Of a stretch of DNA of 64,000 nt, positions 36,003-44,048 are shown in pieces (the first letter of the stretch is position 1; each line of letters opens with the position of its first letter). The position numbers and the translations under genes are program-made. The stretch comes from Dyadobacter sp. UC 10 (GTDB taxonomy: Bacteria > Bacteroidota > Bacteroidia > Cytophagales > Spirosomataceae). The notes beneath the pieces were generated by a model. The model ran no database searches, was not told the origin of the DNA, and saw nothing but the letters and a program-made list of their open reading frames with translations. Location: positions 1,302,001-1,366,000 of the forward strand of contig NZ_VSRN01000001.1 of assembly GCF_008369915.1 (NCBI RefSeq), read 5' to 3'.

Positions 36003-38462
36003 CTACTCACTTTTCAGCGACTTTACCGGATTTGTCATCGCCGCTTTGATTGCCTGGGTGCTCACTGTTATCATGGCGATTATGACAGATAATGCGCCGG
36101 CTAGTGCGAACATCCACCACTGAATACTGATCTTATACGCAAAATCCTGCAGCCATTTGTCCATGACATACCAGGTTAGCGGCGTAGCGATTAGGATTGA
36201 AATGCAAACGAGCATAATGAAATCGCCGGAAAGCAGACCGACTATGCTGCCAATGGAAGCCCCTAGTACCTTCCTGACCCCTATTTCCTTGATCCTTTGT
36301 TGCGCCGCAAATGCTGCCAGCCCGAAAAGGCCGAGGCATGAGATCAATATTGAAATGACCGTGAAAGAGTTGACGATCCTCGAAGTGCGGGCGTCGGCAG
36401 TGTAATTTCTTTGAAAATCTTCATTTAAGAAACTGAAAGTAAATGGCTCGTCAGGGTTTAATGCTTTCCATTTAGTTTCGATAAAAGGCAATACTCTGGC
36501 AACATCATTGGTATTAACGTGCGCGATGATATAGTTATGGAAAGGCCCCGTCTGCAGAAAAAAAGCGTAGGGTTGAATCGCCTGATGTAAGTCCTGAAAA
36601 TGGAAATCCTTCACTACACCGATGATCTCAATGCCCTTGGTCAGTTTGTCAAAACGATCGTCGAAGCTCAGTTTTTGACCCACGGCCTTTTCCAGCGGGA
36701 TATTAAACTTTCTGAGCGTGGCTTCGTTCACTACGATTTTCAAATTGGTATCTGCGGGAAACTCGCTGGAAAACATTCTGCCCGCTGCAAGCCTGAACCC
36801 CATCATGTCCATAAACTCAGGCGCTACCCAGTTAGTTTTAACAATACCATCTTCCCGCACTGCCCGGCCGCCCACATACACCGTCATATCGCTGGGATTG
36901 ATGATTCCCGGGTAATAGGAAGTGCCCGCAGCAGCCGTGATCTGGTTATTTTGTAACAACTGATTCCGTAATGCAGGATAGGTTTTACGCGATTCGCCGC
37001 TACGGAATGGAATTACTATTTGTTGGTCTTTGGTAAAACCCAATGGCTGCTCGTGCATGAAACGTATCTGCTCCTGAATCACCAATGTACCCACAACCAG
37101 CCCAATCGAGATCACGAATTGAAAAACGACCAGCCCCCTTCTCAATGTAGTCGCCGAGACGGAGTTGACGAATTTACCTTTCGCGACGTCCAGCGGATTA
37201 AAAAGCGAAAGATAAAAGGCCGGGTAGCTACCTGAAATGACACCGGTAAGCAGGGCAAGCGCCACAAATGCGAGGATAATTTCTGGCTTCAGTAAGTCAC
37301 TTATCAGTAGTGACTTATCCGCTAACTGATTAAAAAAAGGCAGAAAAAGCAGTACGAACACGAATGCAAGGCCAAGCGCCACGAAGGTAAGCACCATTGA
37401 TTCACCTAAAAACTGCCCGATCAGTCCGTTTTTCCCTGCTCCCATCACTTTTCGAATTCCTACTTCCGCAGCTCGCTTAGCCGAGCGCGCCGTAGCGAGG
37501 TTCATGAAGTTAATACAGGCTATCAGCAAGGTGAATATCGCGATGGAGGCCAGCACGTACAGGTAAGTCGTGCTCGTGGTAGGCGTCACAATTTTGTCGA
37601 TCAGGCTGAACAAGTGGATATCAGCAACTGACAGTAAGGCCAACTTTTTGTCAAAACCTGCAAATTTGAGATCGGCGCGGGCGTACTTTTCAATGAATGC
37701 AGGGAGCTTTTTGCTGAACTGACCCGGATCTGTGCCCGGACGCAGCCGCAAATAACTGTAAAACATGTTGTTACTTGTGAAGTCCTGTTTTGATTCTCTG
37801 AGATAGTCACCTATCCAGCCGGCCTGCATGGAAATGAAATAGCGTGCATCAATATGAGATCGCCTGGCCTCATCGCGAAAAACGCCGGTTACTTTAAAAT
37901 TTTCATTGTTACCGGTCTTACCTCCTACCTGAATGGTCTTGTTCAATGCAGACTCATTGCCAAAAAGCTTTTTCGCCAATTCCTCCGACAGCGCAATCGA
38001 ATGTGGATCGCGCATGGAAGTCCTGGCGTCACCTTCAACAAAATCGTAGGTAAATACATCAAAAAATGTAGAGTCTACATGAATACCTTTGGTTTCATAA
38101 AAAGCCCTGACATTATCCCCTTCACCCTGCACTTTCAGCAAGGTTTTGTCTTCCAGGAAGTTTTGCCATAATCTGGTTACCTGGACCACCTCGGGAAATT
38201 CTGCTTTCACTGCCTGCGCATAGGGTGAGGGTGCGCGCGGATTATCCATTTTTTCACCATTAGGCTGCACATTCTCACTTCGGAGCAGGTACAGATCTTT
38301 GGCGTGTTCGTGGTGCTTATCGAAGGAAATTTCGCTGAGAATATAAAGGAGCAACAGCATGCAGCATGTCATTCCGACCGATAGTCCGAAGACATTAATG
38401 CCGGAAAAAATCTTGCTTTTAAGCAGATTTCTCCATGCGATTTTCAAATAGTTTTTAATCAT
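36003..38462 (-). CDS. P13: MacB/FtsX-type ABC permease, full length
   Basis: 819 residues from the ATG at 38462, which gives the family start MIKNYLKIAWRNLLKSK; a TTG at 38489 would add nine residues. It is the longest permease of the set. The first motif is RAAEVGIRKVMG after INFMNLATARSAK; the second is RIKEIGVRKVLG after FAAQQ. Tail KAAMTNPVKSLKSE. The periplasmic loops contain NVQPNGEKMDNPRAPSPY and FRSGESRKTYPAL. Upstream lies the best half-site ladder of the window (38591-38624), beyond a terminator and a broken DUF433 gene, so P13 probably heads the P13-P10 unit. Confidence 0.93.
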   Translation of the reverse strand: MIKNYLKIAWRNLLKSKIFSGINVFGLSVGMTCCMLLLLYILSEISFDKHHEHAKDLYLLRSENVQPNGEKMDNPRAPSPYAQAVKAEFPEVVQVTRLWQNFLEDKTLLKVQGEGDNVRAFYETKGIHVDSTFFDVFTYDFVEGDARTSMRDPHSIALSEELAKKLFGNESALNKTIQVGGKTGNNENFKVTGVFRDEARRSHIDARYFISMQAGWIGDYLRESKQDFTSNNMFYSYLRLRPGTDPGQFSKKLPAFIEKYARADLKFAGFDKKLALLSVADIHLFSLIDKIVTPTTSTTYLYVLASIAIFTLLIACINFMNLATARSAKRAAEVGIRKVMGAGKNGLIGQFLGESMVLTFVALGLAFVFVLLFLPFFNQLADKSLLISDLLKPEIILAFVALALLTGVISGSYPAFYLSLFNPLDVAKGKFVNSVSATTLRRGLVVFQFVISIGLVVGTLVIQEQIRFMHEQPLGFTKDQQIVIPFRSGESRKTYPALRNQLLQNNQITAAAGTSYYPGIINPSDMTVYVGGRAVREDGIVKTNWVAPEFMDMMGFRLAAGRMFSSEFPADTNLKIVVNEATLRKFNIPLEKAVGQKLSFDDRFDKLTKGIEIIGVVKDFHFQDLHQAIQPYAFFLQTGPFHNYIIAHVNTNDVARVLPFIETKWKALNPDEPFTFSFLNEDFQRNYTADARTSRIVNSFTVISILISCLGLFGLAAFAAQQRIKEIGVRKVLGASIGSIVGLLSGDFIMLVCISILIATPLTWYVMDKWLQDFAYKISIQWWMFALAGALSVIIAMITVSTQAIKAAMTNPVKSLKSE

Positions 38463-38581
38463 GGCTAATAGATAGAGCGTCGTTTGCAAAAGGTCCCGTT
38501 AACCCGATTGAATTATTATACCAGCACACCCACCAAGCACATAACCAGCTATAAATCAAATGATTATCACTCATTTAAAAC

Positions 38582-38624
38582 AACAAAAGTGTCCGCTTTC
38601 GGACACTTTTGTTCAGAATTGGAC
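38582..38624. promoter_or_regulatory. Perfect palindrome plus half-site ladder upstream of P13
   Basis: GTCC (38591), GGAC (38601), GTTC (38611) and GGAC (38621) step exactly 10 bp. The first dyad extends to a perfect 14-bp inverted repeat, AACAAAAGTGTCCG / CGGACACTTTTGTT with loop CTTT (38582-38613). The spacing equals that of the site between adaptor and response regulator. It begins 129 nt upstream of the P13 ATG. A terminator function is also possible from the stem shape. Confidence 0.65.
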
Positions 38625-38694
38625 TTGGACTGTCTGCGTCAGTAGCTTTACCTATTATCGACCAGTGAATTGCGACAACCCATTAGTCAAAAAA

Positions 38695-38719
38695 AATCTG
38701 TCCACATGGAAGACAGATT
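38695..38719 (-). terminator. Intrinsic terminator after the DUF433 gene
   Basis: AATCTGTC (38695-38702) pairs with GACAGATT (38712-38719), 9-nt loop, and a run of eight A on the plus strand (38689-38696) gives a U-tract on the minus-strand RNA. It lies 18 nt past the DUF433 stop and would end transcription coming from P14. Confidence 0.7.
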
Positions 38720-38736
38720 CATATCAATAAGAATTT

Positions 38737-38963
38737 TCATGCTACCTGAAAAGGTAATTCCAACTCTTCGGAGCACCAGGCTGTACAGGATAGTGCCTGA
38801 TTAATATCCTCAGATTCGAGATAGGGATAAAACGCAATATTTCGTCAAAGGTCTGCCCCGAAGCCACAAGCCCAACAATTGTTCCGACCGTAATCCGCAT
38901 TCCCCGGATGCAGGGCTTCCCGCCCATCATTCGCGAGTCAAATGTTATCCGTTCCAAATTCAT
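38737..38963 (-). pseudogene. DUF433 antitoxin-like gene with a one-base frameshift
   Basis: From the ATG at 38963: MNLERITFDSRMMGGKPCIRG, GMRITVGTIVGLVASGQ, FDEILRF, a clear DUF433 protein. After FDEILRF the open frame turns to unrelated sequence and stops at 38742. One frame over, the text reads PYLESEDINQALSCTAW and continues CSEELELPFQVA to a TGA at 38737-38739, the expected DUF433 ending. One missing T in the TTTT run near 38835-38845 explains this. DUF433 proteins usually partner a PIN-like DUF5615 toxin, and none is visible here, so this looks like a decaying orphan; a sequencing error is possible. An ATG at 39011 gives a longer but less typical N-terminus. Confidence 0.8.
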
Positions 38964-39025
38964 AGCATTCACGTTTTTATCAAAAATAACTATTAAAACG
39001 CGAAAAAGCATATTCCCTCACCCTT

Positions 39026-41407
39026 TCAATCACTCTTCAAACTATCCACCGGATTCATCAGCGCGGTTTTGATACTTTGAAAGCCGACAGTTAAAACCGT
39101 AAGTACAAGTGCTGCACAGCCGACCAGCAAATATACGTTCCAGGTAAGCTGGGTGTGGTAATTGAAGCTTTGAAGGTACCGGACTTCAAAACTGTGGGCC
39201 AGGGGTACACCGACCAAAACGCCGATCAGAACAAGGATTACAAAATCCTTTGCAAGCAGATAGGTAACTTCCTGAACAGACGCGCCAAGCACTTTCCTGA
39301 TCCCTACTTCCTGCATCCGCTGATTGGCAGCAAGTGTGATTAGCCCGAATACTCCGGCCAGTGCAATTACGATAGCAAGTGTAGCCACGAAATTGACCAT
39401 CTTCCAGATCCCGTCAAGATGGTTGTATTGCCTGTTCAGCTCATCCGACAAATAAAAAGCGTCAAAAGGCTTTCTGGCAGGGATTGTTCTCATTGTACCT
39501 TCCAGTTCGGCCAGCACACCTTTGGCTTGTCCGGTATCGTTAAGCCTGATACTCAAATAGCTATCGAGTGCTGCCGGACCGTTGTACCAATGCAGCAGCG
39601 GTTCAATTTTCTCCTTTAACTCCTGATAATGAAAGTCTTTCATTACGCCTATGACCGTATACACGTCCGGGTTATTGTTTTGCCTGATACGCTTGCCGAC
39701 AGCCGTAGTCCAGCCCAGCGCTTTCATCGCCGATTCATTGATTACAACCGGATGATTCTTCCCGTCCTTATCGATTTCCTCAGAAAAATCCCTTCCTTCC
39801 AGCATCCTGATCCCGAAAGTCTGCGTATAGCCCGGTCCGGTGCCTGAATGCCTGAAACGAACTTCCGAACCAGTCCCGCCTTCGGGCATATAGGTATTAT
39901 AGTTACTCCAGTATTTGGAAGGAACTACTCCGGAGGTGGCTATACTTTTCACCCTGGAATCCCTGCTGAGCTCGTCGAGAATGGATTTAAATTGGATACC
40001 AGCGGATTTTCTGTCCTTGTATTGCAGATCGGATCGTACAATAACCACATTTTCTTTATCAAAGCCTGGCTTCGCTTCCCGCATGAAGCTCACCTGTTTG
40101 CGCACTACGATTGCTCCGATCACCAACGCGAAGGCTATCGCGAATTGAACTACGATCATTGATCCTCTCGCCCATTTCCTGGAATGCGTTTTATTGGATA
40201 ATTTTCCTTTGATCGTATCGCGTAAATCCAGACGGTTGAGATAAATGGCCGGATAAGTCCCGGCTATAAGTGCAATGAAACTAATGATTCCAGCCAGCGC
40301 CATTACCGTCACATAATCCTGCTCCCAATTAAGGGTAAGCTGCATCCGGCCCTGCCTGAATTCGTTGAACTGAGGTACCAGGTAAGATGCGCCCAGTACC
40401 ATCGCAAACAGGAGCGAAGCAAGCAGGACTATTCCAGACTCGGTCCAGAATTGCATCAAAATCTGCCGCAAGGTAGAGCCAGTGACCTTTCGGACCGCTA
40501 CTTCTCTGGCCCTCGTAAATGCAATCGCGGTATTCAGGTTGACCAGATTGATACTGATGATCAGCAGAATAAAAACGACAATGCCTATTGCTCCGTAAAT
40601 CATCCACCTGAATCCGGGATTGTTTCGGTGAATATAGTTTCTGAATTCTTCGACACGGACTTTCCTGTCGCCGCCAGCGGGACCAAAATGTGTTTTAGCA
40701 AACTTCGGCAACTGTGCTTCCAGCTTTGCGATATCAGTCCCCTTCCTCATTTTCAGATATACCGAAGAAAAGGTATTATACCAGTCAGCGCCGTTCCTGA
40801 AACCTTCATCTGCTTCCAAAAGCGAAATGGGCAGCAATACCTCGAACTGCATGGACGAATTCTCGGGTACGTGGTCCAACACGCCCGCCACGGTAAAATT
40901 GAGTGTATCGTTAAGGGCAACCGTCTCTCCAACCGGGTTTTTGTCACCGAAAAGTGCATCTGCTATTTTTTGGTTGATCAAAATAGACTGCCTGCCTTTA
41001 AGTGCCGTTTTTGCGTCGCCATATTTGAGTTTGAAAGAAAAAACATCGAAGAAACTGGTATCAACGTATTTCGTATCTCCCTGAATATCCTTGCCTTTAT
41101 AACTAATCCAGGCATCGTTCCAGCGCTGAAAATGCGTGCCTGTTTCGATTTCAGGGAATGTTTTGACGAGCTGCTGCAAAATCGGGTGAACAGTCGAATT
41201 ATACCTTTCGTCCTTCATTTCGGTTTGCACAGAGTATATCTGATCAATATCCTCATGAAATGTATCAAATGTGATTCCGCGCTGAATAAAAAGGATCAGT
41301 ACACCGGCACTGGCAAGCCCCAGCGACAATCCAACAAAATTGATCGCAGTAAACAACCGGTTTTTCCACAAAGTACGGATCGCGATTTTCAGATAATTTT
41401 TTAGCAT
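39026..41407 (-). CDS. P14: divergent MacB/FtsX-type ABC permease
   Basis: 793 residues. The most divergent member. The first FtsX block reads ISINLVNLNTAIAFT then RAREVAVRKVTG, with Ala where all the others have Gly. The second reads ALAGVFGLITLAANQ then RMQEVGIRKVLG, lacking the SCLGLFGLA of the others. The tail is KTALMNPVDSLKSD. The segment VKKxF-like before TM2 is replaced by NPGFRWMIYGAIGIV. Changes at both coupling motifs could mean altered contact with the ATPase. It is the last permease before the DUF433 remnant and terminator, so it probably ends the first transcription unit. Confidence 0.9.
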   Translation of the reverse strand: MLKNYLKIAIRTLWKNRLFTAINFVGLSLGLASAGVLILFIQRGITFDTFHEDIDQIYSVQTEMKDERYNSTVHPILQQLVKTFPEIETGTHFQRWNDAWISYKGKDIQGDTKYVDTSFFDVFSFKLKYGDAKTALKGRQSILINQKIADALFGDKNPVGETVALNDTLNFTVAGVLDHVPENSSMQFEVLLPISLLEADEGFRNGADWYNTFSSVYLKMRKGTDIAKLEAQLPKFAKTHFGPAGGDRKVRVEEFRNYIHRNNPGFRWMIYGAIGIVVFILLIISINLVNLNTAIAFTRAREVAVRKVTGSTLRQILMQFWTESGIVLLASLLFAMVLGASYLVPQFNEFRQGRMQLTLNWEQDYVTVMALAGIISFIALIAGTYPAIYLNRLDLRDTIKGKLSNKTHSRKWARGSMIVVQFAIAFALVIGAIVVRKQVSFMREAKPGFDKENVVIVRSDLQYKDRKSAGIQFKSILDELSRDSRVKSIATSGVVPSKYWSNYNTYMPEGGTGSEVRFRHSGTGPGYTQTFGIRMLEGRDFSEEIDKDGKNHPVVINESAMKALGWTTAVGKRIRQNNNPDVYTVIGVMKDFHYQELKEKIEPLLHWYNGPAALDSYLSIRLNDTGQAKGVLAELEGTMRTIPARKPFDAFYLSDELNRQYNHLDGIWKMVNFVATLAIVIALAGVFGLITLAANQRMQEVGIRKVLGASVQEVTYLLAKDFVILVLIGVLVGVPLAHSFEVRYLQSFNYHTQLTWNVYLLVGCAALVLTVLTVGFQSIKTALMNPVDSLKSD

Positions 41408-41418
41408 ATTTTTTTAAA

Positions 41419-41563
41419 AAAGGGAGGAAAGGGACGATGGAGGAAAGGGACGGACTTGGAAGAAGGGAGGATGGAGGAAAGGGACGACGGAGGATGGAGG
41501 AAAGCGAAAGGGAAAAATTGAGTCACTTTTAATCCCCTTTCTCCTTCCTCCTTTCTCCTTCCC
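41419..41563. repeat. Purine/pyrimidine inverted arms between P15 and P14
   Basis: Purine arm 41419-41516 (AGGGAGGAAAGGGACG, GGAGGATGGAGG units) and pyrimidine arm 41532-41563 (CCCCTTTCTCCTTCCTCC). The pyrimidine arm reaches the P15 stop codon. Confidence 0.85.
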
Positions 41564-43951
41564 TCAATCCCTCTTCAATGATTTTACCGGATTCATTAAT
41601 GCGGCTTTTATACTTTGGTAACTGACTGTGATCATTGCAATGCCGATCGCAACGAGGGCTGCGAGGGTGAATGTGAGCCAGTTGATTTCGATGCGGTACT
41701 CAAAACCCTGCAACCAGCTGTTCATAAAATAGTACCCAACCGGCGAGGCGATCACGATTGCAATCAAAACCAGTATTACAAAATCGCGGGATAACAATGA
41801 TACAATTGCGCCGACAGAAGCCCCCAAAACTTTCCTGATCCCAATTTCCTTCACACGACGTTCGGCGGTGAATGTAGCCAGGCCGAAAAGCCCCAGGCAG
41901 GAAATCAGGACGGCAGTGATTGTGAATGTATTGAAAAGCGTTGCAGTGCGCTGCTCGGTTTGATACAGCTTTTCGTAGGTGTCGTCCAAAAACTTATAGT
42001 CAAACGGGTGATTAGGTACCATTTCACTCCAAGCCTTCTCAACCACCCTTATTGCGGCTGCATCTTTTCCGGGATGTGCCTTTACATAAATACCTGAAGC
42101 CCAGCTCAGGTCATTGAACAGTACCAGTGGCTCAATTTTCTCGCGCAGACTTTTGAAATGAAAATCCTTTACCACGCCGATAACAACCCCTTTCTTACCC
42201 TGAAAATCAAATCTCCGGCCAATTACCGGCTTCTTTAAATTGAGCTTTTTGACGGCCACTTCATTCAAAATCACATTAGAGCGATCTGTTTCACGGTTCG
42301 CTTCAAACCAGCGGCCTTCACGCAGCTGCAAGCCGAACATTTTCTGAAAATTATGTTCAACCGCAAGCTGTGAAACGGTTGGATTGAAATCTTTGGGGCG
42401 GCCTTCCCAGTCAAATGATCCCTGCGTACTGCTATTGATCTGGACGATATTCTGGCTGGCGACGGTAATATTCGCAATACTCGATTCATTCTGTAACCTC
42501 GCTTTCAAAGTAGCCGGATCAATTTTTTGTTTCATTCCCCAGGGCAGTCGGAAAGTGAACGTATGTGCGCGGTCGTAACCCAATTCTCTCTCACGGATAA
42601 ATTTAATTTGACGCCACACGACCAATGTTGAGATCAGAAAGACAACAGCAACCGTAAACTGCGTAACAACCAATGCTTTACGAAAACCTGAGTTGCTGGT
42701 ACCGAGAATATTATTTCCCCTCAAAATATCAAAAGGCTTGAAAGAAGATAATAGTATCGAAGGATAAATGCCTGTCAGAACGATCGAAAGCCATGTAGTA
42801 CCAAGCAGAATGGCCCAGATTGCCGGGTTTGAAAAGGTGATTTCAAAACGCTTGCCCGTGAGGTTATTGAATTGGGGTAAAAGAATGTAAATGAGGCATA
42901 AGGAAATGAGAAGCGCCGCGAGGCAAGTAAGAATCGACTCAGTCATAAATTGCCTGAATAAGTGACCAGGGCCCGCACCAAGCAGTTTTTTCACCCCTAT
43001 TTCCTTTGATCGGACGGTTGATCTGGCTGTGGTTAAATTAACGTAATTAATACACGCAACCAGCAGAATAACAGTAGCAAGACCAAGGAAAATGTAGTTC
43101 GTTTTCCTGTCACCCTTGCTGTCCGCGTTTTGAATTTCACTATTGAAATGCATATCCGTCAAACGTTCAGGTTCCAGAACCGTATCGCTGGAAGGTTTGC
43201 CGCTATCGTCCCTTTTGTATTCCGAGATAATCTTTGTGAGCTTCTGCCCAACCCTTTTCAAGTCAGCATCATTTCTCAAAACGATAAAGGTTTGCTGGTT
43301 GAAGTTATTCCAGCTCGATTCGTTCTTTAAGGTCTGCGGATTGGCCAGATATGCAGACAGAGGCACCAGAAAGTTGTATTGAAAAGTAGAGTTGGCTGGG
43401 TTGTCCTTGAAAACTGCGGCAACTGTATAATCAAGCGTATCGATCTTTACGACCTGCCCAGCTGCATTTTCAAAGCCGAAGAGCTGCTTGGCCCTGGATT
43501 GCGTCATGGCTATATTTCTCACGCCTGACGCAAACTGCTTCTGCGAACCGTCGATGATTTGGTAGTCAAAAACACTAAACCAATTCGAATCGACATACGC
43601 GGCATTTTCACCCAAAACCTTCCTGTTTCCTACTTTGATCGGCAGATTAGTAGCGCTGTTTAATCTGGTAACCGATTCAATTTCTGGCAAATCACGGATC
43701 TGTCCCGCCAGCAAAAGCGGTGTGGTAGCCCAATGCCAGGTTTCCTCCTTACTCAATTTCAAATGGGTTACAACCCTTGCGATCTTGTCTGCTTTTTTAT
43801 GGTACCCGTCGAAGCTGAGTTCATTTTGAACCCACATCAAAATGAATACCGCGGCAACCATACCACCGGTTAACCCGATGACATTCAGCGCAGTAAATAA
43901 CCTGGAACCAAGCAGATTCCGGAATGCGATTTTCAGATGGTTAGAAAGCAT
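41564..43951 (-). CDS. P15: MacB/FtsX-type ABC permease, full length
   Basis: 795 residues. Starts MLSNHLKIAFRNLLGSRLF. The first motif RSKEIGVKKLLG carries Lys in place of the Arg that follows GV in the others; the second RVKEIGIRKVLG follows FTAER. Tail KAALMNPVKSLKRD. Domain one includes LKLSKEETWHWATTPLLLA. The gap to the P16 stop is 97 nt with no inverted-arm repeat and no regulatory ladder, so it probably shares the P18-P14 transcript. Substrate unknown. Confidence 0.92.
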   Translation of the reverse strand: MLSNHLKIAFRNLLGSRLFTALNVIGLTGGMVAAVFILMWVQNELSFDGYHKKADKIARVVTHLKLSKEETWHWATTPLLLAGQIRDLPEIESVTRLNSATNLPIKVGNRKVLGENAAYVDSNWFSVFDYQIIDGSQKQFASGVRNIAMTQSRAKQLFGFENAAGQVVKIDTLDYTVAAVFKDNPANSTFQYNFLVPLSAYLANPQTLKNESSWNNFNQQTFIVLRNDADLKRVGQKLTKIISEYKRDDSGKPSSDTVLEPERLTDMHFNSEIQNADSKGDRKTNYIFLGLATVILLVACINYVNLTTARSTVRSKEIGVKKLLGAGPGHLFRQFMTESILTCLAALLISLCLIYILLPQFNNLTGKRFEITFSNPAIWAILLGTTWLSIVLTGIYPSILLSSFKPFDILRGNNILGTSNSGFRKALVVTQFTVAVVFLISTLVVWRQIKFIRERELGYDRAHTFTFRLPWGMKQKIDPATLKARLQNESSIANITVASQNIVQINSSTQGSFDWEGRPKDFNPTVSQLAVEHNFQKMFGLQLREGRWFEANRETDRSNVILNEVAVKKLNLKKPVIGRRFDFQGKKGVVIGVVKDFHFKSLREKIEPLVLFNDLSWASGIYVKAHPGKDAAAIRVVEKAWSEMVPNHPFDYKFLDDTYEKLYQTEQRTATLFNTFTITAVLISCLGLFGLATFTAERRVKEIGIRKVLGASVGAIVSLLSRDFVILVLIAIVIASPVGYYFMNSWLQGFEYRIEINWLTFTLAALVAIGIAMITVSYQSIKAALMNPVKSLKRD

Positions 43952-44048
43952 ATTCGGCTGTAGGCCGTCGGCAATCAGCTTCCGGCTCCATTAGTGTAAA
44001 AAATTAATTTATTCAGTATATAAAATTTGAAGCTGCACCCAACAACCC

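Noticed and set aside
38511..38530. TGGTAT/TTCA sequence as a -24/-12 promoter for P13
   Set aside because: The -12 box lacks TTGC and the match is no better than chance in AT-rich DNA.
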